This document shows, in pieces, positions 31,771 through 42,535 of a stretch of DNA of 64,000 nt. The DNA is from Euglena gracilis (Eukaryota > Euglenida > Euglenophyceae > Euglenales). Under the pieces are notes generated by a model. That model did not search any database. It was not told where the DNA came from and saw only the letters and a program-made list of their open reading frames with translations. The stretch is from positions 496,001-560,000 of the forward strand of contig CP154957.1 in assembly GCA_039621445.1 (NCBI GenBank), given 5' to 3'. How positions within the stretch are numbered: the first letter of the stretch is position 1; the number at the start of each line of letters is the position of its first letter. The position numbers and the translations under genes are program-made.

Positions 31771-31846
31771 CATGCATGAGCAGATGGATTCCTTGTCCAG
31801 GAGTGCTCAAGCGGACACTGTCCACGTCCTGGTTATTTTTTGAAGG

Positions 31847-32913
31847 TCAGAACCGATTCACGGAAACCTTGGGCTTAAGCTTTGGAGCAGGGGTGGTAAG
31901 CTGATGTAAGAACAAATCCTCAAGTTCCATGTGGACTTTAGCGGCACACTCGGCGGTGGTCAGAGGACACTGAATGGTGGGGAGCGCTAACAGCGGATTG
32001 GACACATAGGAGGGAAGCACATCAAGGCGAATGTCATTCCCGCCTTTCGCCCAAATGTACCTAGCTTACGGAACAGTTTGTCTCCGTCTACGCTTGCGAT
32101 GATCTCGTTCCACGCAACTCCTACTGCCTTGGTCATGATCACCCTCTTCTGCGAGACCGTCAGTTTCGGGCTGTCCACGTTTTCGACCATCTTGTCAATC
32201 TCTAGCGAGTACAGGTGCTTGAAGTGGGCAAAGAAGTACAAGTCCAAGAATTGCAGTGCCAGAGTCATACCCTAAGAATTAGAACGCAATTTAAAACTAC
32301 CACTGTCATGGTTTTACCTTTGGAGGCTAGGCACAGTGGGGGGAGGGGGGGGTCCGAGGGGGGGGGGCGAGCGGCCGCGCGGGCGGCCGCGTGGGGGGGG
32401 GGGAGGGGGGTTCGAGGGCGGCCGCGCGGGCGGCGCGTGGCCCATTTTCGGGTCCAAAAGGTGGTCGTTTTTGGCCATTTTTGGACCATTTTTGCTAAAA
32501 AAAAATGGCTTTTTCTTGGCTATGCTAGGCACAGTGGGGGGAGGGGGGGGTCCGAGGGGGGGGGCGAGCGGCCGCGAGGGCGGCCGCGCGGGGCCGCGCG
32601 GGGGGGGGGGGGCCTGGACCCCCCCGAGCGGCGCGCCTAGCCTCCTTTGATATCACTGCCAGAGCAATTCCTGCTTCACGGATGGCTTTCTTCACCGATT
32701 CAGTCAGGTGGCTGTTGCACGAGTCGAAGATCAGCAGTCCGGGTGCCAGTGCTTTTCCTGTAATGCAACAGGAAAAGAGATACAATCAACGAACAAATTT
32801 TCACCTATCGCCGGTATGTATTTTTGAAGCATGAATGCTTCATGCACTGTAGCACTCTCGTTGAAGTGCACACTGACATCTCGACTCCACTGCCGCCGTT
32901 CCAAGTGGGTCAC
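31847..32913 (-). pseudogene. Pogo/jerky-like DDE transposase with two short introns
   Basis: Minus-strand exons 32,913-32,805, 32,757-32,645 and 32,271 onward join in phase through two conventional GT-AG introns of 47 and 46 nt. Key peptides are VHFNESATVHEAFMLQKYIP, GLLIFDSCNSHLTESVKKAI (second catalytic Asp block, LLxFDSxxxHLT) and AVISK-GMTLALQFLDLYFF, matching the VIPGGxTxxLQPLDVxFxxxFK block of PF03184-type DDE nucleases. The third exon continues to a stop at 31,989 in one frame, or, with a one-base shift near 32,060, through DVLPSYVSNPLLALP to a stop at 31,847, so a frameshift is likely. The N-terminal DNA-binding domain is not present to the right. A 322-bp element sits at the exon 2 border. 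Confidence 0.8.
32323..32644. mobile_element. MITE family B inside transposase (5-bp TSD)
   Basis: Termini GAGGCTAGGC and GCCTAGCCTC form a perfect 10-bp inverted repeat. CTTTG flanks both sides (32,318-32,322 and 32,645-32,649). The insertion lies exactly at the end of exon 2, within the CAAAG that precedes the GT donor, so the target copy rebuilt the splice site. Inside, the unit GCTAGGCACAGTGGGGGGAG occurs twice, with poly-G and GCGGCCGCG tracts. Confidence 0.9.
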
Positions 32914-32944
32914 CTGAAAAACACGGTACACATGCATCCAAGAT

Positions 32945-33865
32945 GTACAAACCGACCTGCCCTCCTGCGTTAGTCACCCCCCCCCTGTTAGTCACCCCCA
33001 GCTTTGCCCCTGCGGCAACCATTCTTTGGGGGGGAGCACACGGCTGGCCGACGGCTGGCCGACGGCTGGCCGATGGCGTGACGGAAGCCGGGTCTTTTGT
33101 TTAGCTAACTCTTGATAGCAAATGCCTAATTTGGTGTGCCAGTTCAGAATTTTGAGAGGCAAATTCCTAATTTAGTGTGCCAATTCCTAAACTTGAGGAT
33201 CAAATTCCCGATTTCATGTGGATATTCCTAATTTTGAGTGGCAAATGCCTAATTTTGGGTCTAAAAGTACTGAAATTTGATTGGTAATCCCTAATTTGGT
33301 GTGCCAATGCCCAATTTTGAGTGGCAAATGCCTAATTTAGGGTGTAAAACACCGAAATTTGAATGGTGGTCCCGAGTTTGTTGCGCCAAATTCCTACTTT
33401 TTGAAAAGGTTCCTTTTTTGAGAGACAAATGCCCAATCCAGGAGGCAATATCCAATTTGGGTTGGCAAATGCCTAATTCTGGGTAAATTTGGTGTAAACT
33501 TTTTTTTTCGGGTGTGAAATGCACAATTTTGGGTGGCATGAGTGGCAAATATACCCGTTGAGCAATTTTCAGTCATTCGAATAATTTGTAGACAAAAATC
33601 CCCCACAATGACTGGGGAATGACCAAAAAAAGGCCGAAATGATCAGAATTTGTCAAAAAAAAATCCAAAATTGGCAAAATTCACAAAAATTGGCCAAAAA
33701 TTAATCAAATGGGCAAAAATGCAGCCTCCACCAACGATGAACATGACTTTGAAGGGAGATTGACGGCAAAATTGCTTCTTCATTGCAAGGCTGTGGCTCG
33801 GGTCATTTTCCTGTGAGTCACATGGCTGGCCGACGGCTGGCCGACGGCTGGCCGACGGCGTGCTC
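32945..33865. repeat. CGACGGCTGGC arrays flanking a CCTAATTT array
   Basis: GGCTGGCCGACGGCTGGCC tandem units lie at 33,044-33,078 and 33,821-33,862. Between them, 33,110-33,560 is a loose array of about fourteen units of the form GGCAAATGCCTAATTTTGG or GCCAATTCCTAATTT. TTAGTCACCCCC words occur at 32,968-33,002. Confidence 0.8.
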
Positions 33866-33949
33866 CCCCTGGGAAAATGAAAGTGTTCATTTTGCCGTGA
33901 GACAAAATTTGCGGATGGCAGCCTTTGTCCTTGACATGAAGGAAAAGAC

Positions 33950-34276
33950 GCTGTAGCCCCGTGGGGTTTGAACCTACCACCATGTTGTCACGAGGCATGC
34001 ACTCCTTATGACCCTCATGGGGTTCAAAGCAACCATGCCATCTCAGTGAGTGCATAAATGGCAAGCGGTGCGCTAGGGCAAGACCAAGGCCGGGTGGCAG
34101 CAAAAAGGTTTGGGGCGGTGAAGTTGGGGAGATTGAAAGTGAGTAGGAGAGTGGGGGATGTAAGCTTTTCAAGTTTGTTCACTGTGGGAAGACCATGGGG
34201 TGGAGGCAGACTTGGAGATGACAAAAAGCCTTTCACGGCAGGTGGCGCAGCTTCACCCATACCATGATGATAGTGG
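33950..34276 (-). other. Possible tRNA-derived SINE remnant
   Basis: The minus strand has a good B box, GGTTCAAACCCC (33,962-33,973), about 65 bases after an A-box-like TGGCATGGTTGC (34,028-34,039). No cloverleaf or acceptor stem can be drawn, so it is not a tRNA gene. Bases 34,040-34,276 hold nothing else recognised. Confidence 0.3.
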
Positions 34277-35330
34277 CAAACGGTAGACTGGGGGGGGGTG
34301 GGGGTTAGTGGGCAGTCGGCCGACAACCCAACTGGTCGGCCGACTAGGCCTGGTCGATAACTAGTCGGCGAGACGGGGTGGGGGGGGGTGGTGGGTAGTT
34401 GGCCGACTAGTCCCACTCTAATGTACTGACGGGTCAGTATCGCCGACTTTTAAGCCCCCCTGAAATTTTTTTGTCCACATCACCCCAACACCAGTCAAAA
34501 CCCACCCAAATGGCTCCAGAACCCCCCAATCGGAGGTGAATATGCAAAAACTTGGGGGGGGGATGCTCATTTTGGGCCACTTTGACAAAAGACCACCTCT
34601 CCCCATTGGATTTTCAATATAATGTCAAAATTTCGCCCAAAAAGGACTTAGCCCTCCAAGTATGTTGCCAACACAGAAGGGATTTTGTTATTTGAGGGGG
34701 GGTGCGGGGGGTGGAGCCCCCCCCCCCCCGCCGCCTATGCCAAAGTGAGCCACAAAAACGACTTAACCCCCGAGTATGGTGCCAACATAGAACGGATGGC
34801 GGTGGAGGGGGGAGTTTTCTGCCCTTCGTAATGCAGAATGCTTGCATTTCTAAAGGATTTTCATGTAATCCCTGTTTCACCATTGATTTTTTACCCCTCC
34901 GGACCCCCATCAAGGGCCCACCGACCCCCACCGACCAAAGATTTCCACCTAAGGGTGTTTATGTTGGTGTAAGGTACTTATTTGGACCCATCCAAACCAT
35001 TTCCGGGTGATTTGGGCCCGCCACAGACCATTTTTATGACCACCGACATTCTCAAAAAATCTCGAAATCTTGAGAAATCCTGAGGGGGGTTCCAAAGTGG
35101 GACAAAAAATGCAATAAAATTCTGAACAGATTTTCGGGGGTCGAGTTTCCACTTTCGGCCATTTTGACCGCTTTTTTTTTGTTCGTTTTGGCCATCACTG
35201 GCCAGTTTTGGCCGACTACCCACTACCCCCCCCACCCCGTCTCGCCGACTAGCTACCGACTAGGCCTAGTCGGCCGACCATTTGGGTAGTCGGCCGACTA
35301 GTCGGCCGTAACCCCCCCGGTCTACCGCAG
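34277..35330. repeat. Inverted-repeat element with GTCGGCCGACTAG ends
   Basis: Outer ends GGTAGACTGGGGGG and CCCCCCGGTCTACC are inverted. Subterminal GTCGGCCGAC and ACTAGGCCTRGTCG palindromes cluster at 34,310-34,405 and 35,205-35,310. The roughly 850-bp interior has no transposase frame. No clear target duplication. Confidence 0.75.
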
Positions 35331-35686
35331 CCCATGATGACCGGTTCGCTACAGTTGCCGCACCTTCTCGCTCCATCCCCTCCTTCTCCTCTAACCGCCT
35401 TCCTTTTACCCGCCGCCTCGCCCTCGCATCATAGCCAGCGCACACCACATCTCACAGGGACTCATCTTTTCTGTTTTTTTTTGTCTTATCCCAGTGGCAC
35501 ACATAACCCGTCACCCCGACAGGCACCTGCCGGGAGTTCCTCCCACCAGACTATCCATGGGGTTCCCTCCCTGAACACTCCCAAATCCAGTAGGCTTTGC
35601 CATTGGTCGGTGGATTTGCCCCACCACCGTTGGTGGCCTGAGGCGTAGTTTTTTTTTTTACAAGAACGGTTCGCTCACTTTTTTTA
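35331..35686 (+). other. Open frame of 104 codons, unassigned
   Basis: Open from 35,334 to 35,648, proline- and serine-rich, beginning MMTGSLQLPHLL. A T-rich run with CCCAG at 35,478-35,492 could be an acceptor for a different frame. No family recognised. Confidence 0.25.
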
Positions 35687-36085
35687 GGCACGGCTCGGCA
35701 CGGCTCGGCATGGTTCGGCACGGCTCGGCACTAGCATTGCGGCGAAGGAAATATATTTCCTTCGTTTTTGCAAGGATAGACCAGGACAGTCATTTTTTGC
35801 AATTTTTTGCCATTTTTGATCAAAAAAAAAATGCTTTTTTGGCTGTGTGCAGAGCGCTCGGCCCCCCAATTTGCAATTTTATGTCCGAAAATGGTCATTT
35901 TTGGCCATTTTTGGGCCTCAAGAAAGTCGCGATTTTTTCGCAAATTTTTTTTTGTTGGGTATGCTAGGCACAATGGGGGGAGGGGGGGTCCATGGGGGGG
36001 GGGCGAGTGGCCGCGCGGGGGCCGCGCAGGGGGAGGAGGGGGGGGGCCCGGACCCCCCCCCCCCCGAGTGGCGCGCCTAGCCTCC
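35687..36085. repeat. CACGGCTCGG minisatellite and MITE B relative
   Basis: Five 10-bp units of CACGGCTCGG or a variant lie at 35,690-35,732. The part 35,958-36,085 (TGCTAGGCACAATGGGGGG to GTGGCGCGCCTAGCCTC) is a second copy of the right-hand parts of MITE B. Confidence 0.8.
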
Positions 36086-36099
36086 CTCAACCTCAACCT

Positions 36100-36305
36100 C
36101 TATGCAAAGTGTCCCTCCCCCCCAAAGTGGCCAAAATTTTTGGCAAATTTCAGGTTACCCCCCAAAGTGGCCATTTTCCTTTGGCGCCAAAGGCACCGGA
36201 GGCCAAAACTTGACCCCCCCAAAGTGTCCCCCCTGCCAGAGTGGCCATTTTGGGGTCCCACGGTGCCTGGAGGGTGGCCACTTTGAGGGGGGGGTGAGGG
36301 TATTT
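36100..36305 (+). repeat. CAAAGTGGCC/GGCCACTTTG foldback
   Basis: CCCCCAAAGTGGCC occurs twice and CCCAAAGTGTCC once at the left; GAGTGGCCATTTTGG and GTGGCCACTTTGAGGGG close the right. A hairpin GGCGCCAAAGGCACCGG lies at 36,183-36,199. Confidence 0.8.
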
Positions 36306-36799
36306 GAAAATGGTTTAAATTTTTGTGTGAAGTATTTAAAATGCCCCCAAAAATTGCCCGAAATAGTCCCCAACACAAAAATTCAAAACAAACAAGGAAA
36401 TGGTTGTCTAAAATTCATTTTTGTGCACCGAGTTCGGCATTGCTGCCAAACATTTGCACAGCAAAAGAGGCATTTGCCACTAAAAAAAATTGGAAGTTTG
36501 CAAAATTGGTAATTGGCATTCACCATATTCTTTTTCATCATATTCATCTTCATCATTTTTGTGTCTGAAATTTTGCTTTTTGGTTGCTCTTCGGGGAAAA
36601 TTTTCATCGTCTCTGGCGCGTTGCGCCGTCAGGGGACTTATTCGGGGAGGGTCTTATTTTTGGATGTTTTGGGCCTTCAAATACAAAGAAAACAGAAAGA
36701 AGAAAGACAAAAGGTAATATTGGTTATTTATGCTAAAATAAACCCAAATACTCTTGGTAAAATGAGGGATTTTGTGATTTTGAGGTCAAAAGTCTTGTG
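36306..36799. other. AT-rich spacer, no gene
   Basis: Contains TCTGGCGCGTTGCGCCGTCAG, a hairpin like those in the G/C-run elements, at 36,613. No coding unit recognised. Confidence 0.4.
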
Positions 36800-37060
36800 T
36801 TTCAAACCCGTTTTGGGGGCCAAATCCCTTTGCCCAACCGTTCGAGGGCCCCAAAATAATAAAGTCCCTTGTGTTGTCAAATCGTTTTGGGAGGCAAATC
36901 CCTTGTGTGTCAATTGTTCGAGGGCCCAAACTAACAAAATTCGTTGTGTTGCCAAGTCGTTTTGGGGGACAAATCCCAAAATAACAAAATCCCTTGTGCT
37001 GCCAAGTCGTTTTGGGAGACAAATCCCAAAATAACAAAATCCCTTGTGATGGCTCCCGGA
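36800..37060 (+). repeat. Tandem repeat of GTCGTTTTGGGxGxCAAATCCC units
   Basis: Four to five irregular units share TCGTTTTGGG, CAAATCCC and AACAAAATCCCTTGTG. The last two units are 51 bp apart and nearly identical. GGTCGCCAAA repeats follow at 37,100-37,125. Confidence 0.85.
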
Positions 37061-37284
37061 TCTGGCCCGGGTAGTGGGCCGACCTTAGGTCGGCCCACGG
37101 TCGCCAAAGGTCGCCAAAGGTCGCTATGAGTATTATTTCCTGCTCAGTTTTTTTTTTTGCATTGTAGCGCTGCAGGCAACTCGGCGCCGAAGGCCCCGGA
37201 AATTTTTTGGCCTTTTTTCATGTTTTTGGTCAAATTTCCTTTGGCTTCCAGAGTGGCCGACCCCCGGGGGTGGGGGGTAGTGAC

Positions 37285-38399
37285 CAGACATTAATGTAGT
37301 GTGGTACACCAAGGTTGTCATTTTGTGGTTCACCTGTGGACACCAAAAAAAATTTGTGGTTCACATGTGCGCCACGGCAAAAATTTGATTGTGTGCTGTG
37401 TGCACCGCAGAAAAAAAATTTGCGTCGCGACAAACTTTGCCGTGGCGCACAAAGTCTGAATCCAATGTCTGAAAGTCTGAATCCAATGTTGCGGTGCTAT
37501 GAAGTTTTTCTAGGATTTGACAGTTGGGAAATGTTTCCATTCATCACCATGGATGACATAGCACGAATGGCGATTGCCCAAGGAGTTCGGCGTTTGATTG
37601 CGGAGGCCGAAAAACTGATTGGGTCCACATCCTCCACCTGTGTCTGGGGGCTCCGGCTTCACGCCCGAACCGGCGTCTGGGGGACCAAAAACAAAAATTG
37701 TGCCAAAAAGTGTCCAAAATGCTTTCCAGACATGTGGTAAGCATATCTGAGAAGTTTTTGGGGTCTTCCGCCAGAAATTGGGGGGGTTTTGTGCAATATT
37801 TTCCTTTTGGCCAATTTTGGGGAATTTTTGAAACAGAATACCATGAAGCATGACTGAAATCTAAGGCCATCTGCTGAAAGCCCTTGAGAAGAGCTTTCGA
37901 TCAAGGGGCATCATGGCTGGTGAAACATTGGAATTTCGAAGGAAAAAAAACAGGGTCGGAACGTGCGATCGTCAATTTTCAGAGTGCTGTGCACTGTGGG
38001 TGGCGGGCATGCATGGCGAGCCCCCAGAAATGGTTTCAAAAACTGTGTCCCAGGCACCGGCTTCACGCCCGAACCGGCGTCTGGGACACAGTTCTCAATA
38101 TAGTAGTGGCAGATATTTCTAACCCATGCGAACTCTCTCAATTGACCCTGGGGTATGGGTGCGGCACATGTGATGGAGCTCTTCAGCGGTACAAGGGAGT
38201 GGCGACCGTCCTCCAACCACAGCAGTGTGATTCCCTGCCATGCTTTACGGATTGAGCCGTGGCCAAGGTCCACAATCTGGCTGTGTACAGACCAATCAAA
38301 AATTTTTGTGGACACCAACTATTTTTTTGTGGTTCACCTGTGGACGCCAAAAAATTGTGGTTCACATGTCTTTTGTGGACCACACTAAATGAATGTCTG
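37285..38399. mobile_element. hAT-like element family D (8-bp TSD), with nested repeat C
   Basis: Ends CAGACATTAATGTAGTGTGG and its near reverse complement at the right (two differences in 20). GTAGTGAC flanks both sides (37,277-37,284 and 38,400-38,407). GTGGTTCACCTGTGGAC motifs lie near both ends. A second copy of repeat C (37,640-38,010) lies inside, and a palindrome with ACTGTGTCCCAG arms at 38,040-38,094. No transposase frame was seen. Confidence 0.9.
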
Positions 38400-38501
38400 G
38401 TAGTGACTGACTGGTTTTTTTTTTTTTAAAAGTGGAGTGACTTCCCCCCCCCCCCCCCGGGGGTCGGTAAAAATCGCATGCTTCACAGTTGCAAGTCTCA
38501 C

Positions 38502-38925
38502 CTGAGATTCGCCGATCGACGATGTGATATATTTTCCGCCAACATGTGAAGAACCCGTGCCGCCGGTCTTCCCCAATGGTCTCCGTTGGGGATTTATTGA
38601 TGTGCAAGTGGGGTGGGGTGGGATGGTTTCATCTTCTAGGGGGGCAAAAAATCCTCCTGGTGCGAAATCCTTCTTGACGTCTGCATCCAACATGTCGGCG
38701 AAGGCTGTGAGCAGCGGCCGTGTCACAGCCTCGCCCAGTTGTCGACACCTGAACGTGTGCGATTTTTTTGGGGGGGAGCAACTCCGCAAGCCATACTTGT
38801 GGAAGGAGCGATGGACTCGCTTCTGTCCATTTCCAGCGGCCACTTGGCGACGAATTCCAACCTCCGCCTTCCTCCAACAGAAAAGGACCCGTCGATCAAC
38901 TTCAGGTTACTTCTCCAATGGAGCG
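38502..38925 (-). pseudogene. Unknown gene fragment with clear donor, frameshifted
   Basis: Minus frame KSHTFRCRQLGEAVTRPLL, then FADMLDADVKKDFAPGGFF, ending SSIGESQ followed by GTGAGA (a strong donor, intron from 38,501). Upstream, a different frame reads LKLIDGSFSVGGRRRLEF and AKWPLEMDRSESIAPS. The switch falls in a C7/A7 homopolymer at about 38,766-38,779, so a frameshift or an assembly homopolymer error is likely. Composition is that of a normal soluble protein, but I do not recognise the family. Repeat K adjoins at 38,926. Confidence 0.4.
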
Positions 38926-39262
38926 TTGGCAGGGGGGGAGGGGGGTCCCGAGGTCAGATTTTTTTTTGCATTTTTTGGCACTTTTTGCTGTACTGTCTCA
39001 ACACCGGGGGGGGGGGGGGGGCTGGGGTCCCAACTGTACTGCCAACCCCCCCTCAAAAATCGGCCAAAAACCGGCGCCAAAGGCGCCGAAAAAAAATGTT
39101 AAGGCCTTTTTTTGGTCTAAAAAGGCCATTTTTGGTGTCAAAATTTTCATCTGTCTCGGGGGGGGGGTCGGCACTAGGGGGGGGGGGGTCCCGAAAATTC
39201 CAACTGTACAGGGGGGGGGGGGGGGGGGCCCCAAAAAACCCCAACTGTACTGCCGTTGCCCC
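38926..39262 (+). repeat. Repeat K, copy 2
   Basis: Near-identical to 27,232-27,553. It abuts the coding-like fragment to its left, suggesting insertion into a gene. Confidence 0.95.
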
Positions 39263-39284
39263 AATGTTTCCCACTGGGGTATAT

Positions 39285-39725
39285 TTAATTAATCAATTAA
39301 TTGACCAATTGTTCGTCATCGCTGATTAATCGAATCGTTCGGCCCAGGGCAATTAATTGTTCATCATGGATGTCCACGACGATGGGCACAACATTTGCTG
39401 CAAACATACACTTTCACACAGTAACCGGTCAGATAATACGCCACTTGCTGTTATACCATGAAATGGTTGTCAAAAGTGGCCAACGAGTCAGCGAAGATGC
39501 CGGTGAAATGCTGCGCGATTTTCATTTGGATGCAGCGGTTCCTAATTAGCTTCGTTCTGCCATGAACTTAGAATAAAGCGAAAATGGTGGGTAAGCAAAG
39601 AAATGGTCTGTGTTCTATATTTGAAACTGTCATACAGATTTATTAAATAAAAATCGGAAGGGACCAATTAATCGTTAATCGTCCGAGACACCGTGCTTAA
39701 TTGCAATTAATCATTCGTCTGTTCG
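39285..39725. repeat. TTAATCG/CGATTAA arrays in a flanking pair
   Basis: AATTAATTGACCAATTG, GATTAATCGAATCG and AATTAATTG words at 39,285-39,365, and AATTAATCGTTAATCG with AATTGCAATTAATC at 39,662-39,712. The 300 bp between holds no recognised gene. Same word as in 13,900-14,000. Confidence 0.65.
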
Positions 39726-40126
39726 AAACAATTACACCTAACGCCTGGATTTTTCGCATTTCCCACCGTATATTTTTGCACTTTCGGTCAATTTTTTTTT
39801 GCACTTTATCTCAAAAATGTTTGCACCTTATCTTGCCTCCATTCCGAAAATTTTTGCACTTGGATTGGGTGTTTTGCACAGTTGCCCTTTGAAACTTTCA
39901 TTGGCGTGGATCTTTTTCCATCGTCCAGTTTAAGGTTTTTTTTCATTGAGCAAAAATAAAAAGACGTAATGCAATTTTTTTGGAACAAGTGCATATATAT
40001 ATACTTTTGGGGCGCAGTGCAAAAAATTTTGAGACATTTTTGGCAATTTTTTTGAGGGCTCTGGGCAAAATTTTTGACAGGTTGGGGCCAATATTTTTTG
40101 CCAGCCATGGGCAAACATTTCAGAAG
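39726..40126. other. AT-rich spacer, no gene
   Basis: Several TTTTTTGCACTT words. Open frames read through T-rich DNA without motifs. Confidence 0.35.
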
Positions 40127-40333
40127 CTAGGTGTAATTGGCACAACCCTGTTCCCGCACAGTGTGGTTCAGGGAGAGCTGGGGCCAAATAAGAAAAGAAG
40201 AAAAACTGAAGCACCGGTGGCGTACCTTGATGATGGCCACTTTTTCATCATTTGAGAATGTTCTCCTTGTCCGGGGGACCACGGGGTTCACCACGGGGTT
40301 GGGGACGGAGTTTGAGGGAACCACGTAGTGCAA
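40127..40333 (-). pseudogene. Transposase N-terminal helix-turn-helix fragment
   Basis: Minus-strand exon 40,333-40,226 ends RRTFSNDEKVAIIK at a GT donor (GTACGC). A 48-nt intron ends at CCCCAG, and the next exon continues in phase LSLNHTVREQGCANYT to a stop at 40,127. RRxFSxxEKxxIIK followed by a VREQG helix resembles the psq-type helix-turn-helix at the start of pogo/jerky transposases. The 46- to 48-nt intron size matches that of the transposase at 31,847-32,913. No catalytic domain follows to the left, so it is a fragment. Confidence 0.45.
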
Positions 40334-40439
40334 GGAATTTTTTCAAAAAGGCTTCACAAGGAGCAAACTGACCTCACCAGCAACTTGAATCGCCGCTCTT
40401 TGGGATGGAACCTCCCGCACTCGCGCCTTCGGCCCAAAC

Positions 40440-40690
40440 CGCAGCCCCCCCCCCCACAAGTCGGGAGGAGGGTGACAATATAGGGAAAATCAGTAACCCC
40501 CCCCAATTAAAACCTATTTTCTAGGCCCGACGCCTGTCTTGAAATTCTACTGACATACCGTGCCCCCCCCCCCCTCGAGTTAGTCACCCCCCCCCCCCTA
40601 TTAGTCACCCCCGGCTTTGCCCCCATAGCCACCTTTCTTTGGCAAAATGAAGCAAACAAGGTGACAAATAGGGGGGGGGGTAACGTTATT
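40440..40690. repeat. TTAGTCACC/GGTGACAA foldback
   Basis: TTAGTCACCCCCCC occurs twice, closed at the right by GGTGACAAATAGGGGGG and at the left by GAGGGTGACAATATAGGG. GCTTTGCCCCCATAG is shared with 33,003. Confidence 0.75.
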
Positions 40691-42170
40691 TACAGGTATT
40701 GACAGGTACCATGCCCAATTGATTCTCCACTCTCAACTCGCAGTGATGTAACGAGCATGCCAAACGAAGATGCAGTTCACAAATGGCACGCTTACCACAA
40801 AGTGTGTTCCCCATCATTGTTGCCATCCGCGTTTGGATAAGAGGTCTTTTCCAAACGATTCCCTTCCAATAGGATTCATTGATTGATTGATAGGATTGAT
40901 GGCATAGGGGGAGCGCAGCCCCGTGCTCCACCCTTCCCCCGTGACCCCCCCCCCCCTGTGACCCGCAAATCGGACCTTGGCGGGTCGAGGAAAAAATGCC
41001 CAAATGACCAGGAAAGAGCCCTTTTTGACTGAAGAATGTATGGGAACGGCCCAGTTTTTGGTTCCAAAAACGGCCATTTCCCCCCGTGATCCGCCCCACC
41101 CCAGAAGTTTCTGTTCTTTTTTTTTGCACCATGCTTTCTGTTGCATGCCTTGCTTTGCATGTCCCATTTTTTTTGGCTTTTTTAAAAAAAGTGTGCAAGA
41201 CTCTCTCGACTCATGTTTCTATGTTCCTTGGTGAAACACTTTTTCAAAATGAAAAATTTTCCATCACATAAAAATTCCCGAGCAAAGGTTATTTTTTTTT
41301 CAAGGTACTTCACAACAGAAAAGTGCACATCCCTTCATTGAATTTGAGTTTATGTCCACGAAATATAGGACAGGCACCGGGCCTTTGTTCACAGTTGCAA
41401 AGACAAAGGTTGCAAAAATGGACTTGCATGAACTGACAAAAAGGGGTTTGATTTGATCCGATAAGGTTTCCCCAGGCGCCTGAAAAAAATAGTTCTTGCA
41501 GGGTTGTGGCGGGATTTTCCAGCCAAAAAAAATCATGAAAATTTTACGTGTAAAGAAATAACGCAATGTTCCTGCCAGCTTGAAAATAATAACTTATAAT
41601 TTTGACCAAAATGCCTTTAAATAAATCCTCCCCAAAATAAATGCCCTCCCAGAAAATATTGCATCTGTACCTCTATTATTAGGGGGATTGAAGTCAAGAG
41701 TAATTCCGAAATGGGAAAAGGGCTGGAAAAAAAAACAGCGCACCGTCCTCCCTTGGTACGTTTTCAACCCCAAAAAAAGTAATGGCAAAAAGAAACGGTG
41801 TGTTAAACAGTGCGACCCCTGGCTGTCCTTTCGTCTCACTTTGCGGTAACACGTGCAAATGCCATTTTTGTCACATATCTTGATTGAAAACTTTTCAAAT
41901 GACCAACCCAGGTCATTTTCCTGATTTCCAACTTGTAACAAGGCCCCCCTCGAAGAAATGTGGTTTCGGCTTGCTTTTTTTTTTTTGATTTTGGACCCCT
42001 TAGATCCTTTGGAACCACCCATGAAAATTGAACCCAAAAAGCTCAAAAAATGGAATTTTTTTTTTTGCATTTTTGACCCCCCCCCCCCCCCCCCAAATTT
42101 CGTCGCTTTGCATCCAGTTTTCCACCAAAAATGACCCTTTTTGGGCTGTCCGAGGTTGGGGTGTGGGGTG
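40691..42170. other. No gene recognised
   Basis: CGTGACCCCCC unit at 40,938-40,965. Frames on the minus strand up to 170 codons have no known motif. A long C tract lies at 42,078-42,094. Confidence 0.35.
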
Positions 42171-42477
42171 CAGGCTGTATTTTAGTCGGGTGCCGACCCC
42201 ACCCGGGGGGGGGGTGCCTGCCTGGGCAGGCACCCCAAGGCACTCCAAATCCGACCCCCCCGGGGGGGGGGTAGGGCACACGGCCAAAAGTGCCTAGCAC
42301 AGACCCGGCGCCAAAGGCGCCAGGGAGCCAAAAATGGCCTATTTTCAAAGGAATGTGCCTGGGCACAGGCCGAAATCCGACCCCCCCCCCCGGGGGGGGG
42401 GGTAGTGCCTGCCTGGGCAGGCACTCATAGGCACTCCTGACCCCCCCTCCCCCCGGGGTTGGTAAAAAAACAGCCTG
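42171..42477. mobile_element. hAT-like MITE family L, copy 1 (8-bp TSD)
   Basis: Ends CAGGCTGT and ACAGCCTG, flanked by GTGGGGTG on both sides (42,163-42,170 and 42,478-42,485). Inside are TGCCTGCCTGGGCAGGCA palindromes near each end and a central GGCGCCAAAGGCGCC hairpin. The 50,899 element is a relative. Confidence 0.93.
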
Positions 42478-42484
42478 GTGGGGT

Positions 42485-42535
42485 GTTCTGTTGAGTCAAC
42501 AGGCTGGTTAGACTGGTCTGTCCACTCAACAGAAC
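42485..42535. repeat. Hairpin with 12-bp perfect arms
   Basis: GTTCTGTTGAGT and ACTCAACAGAAC are separated by 27 bases, directly beside MITE L. Confidence 0.9.

Noticed and set aside
33110-33560. Regularly spaced CCTAATTT repeats considered as a CRISPR array
   Set aside because: Unit and spacer lengths vary, spacers are themselves related, and the genome is eukaryotic.
33955-34045. tRNA gene on the minus strand
   Set aside because: Only the T-arm-like B box fits; acceptor, D and anticodon arms cannot be formed.
35334-35648. 104-codon frame as a gene
   Set aside because: Low-complexity proline/serine content, no motif and no splice support; left as unassigned.
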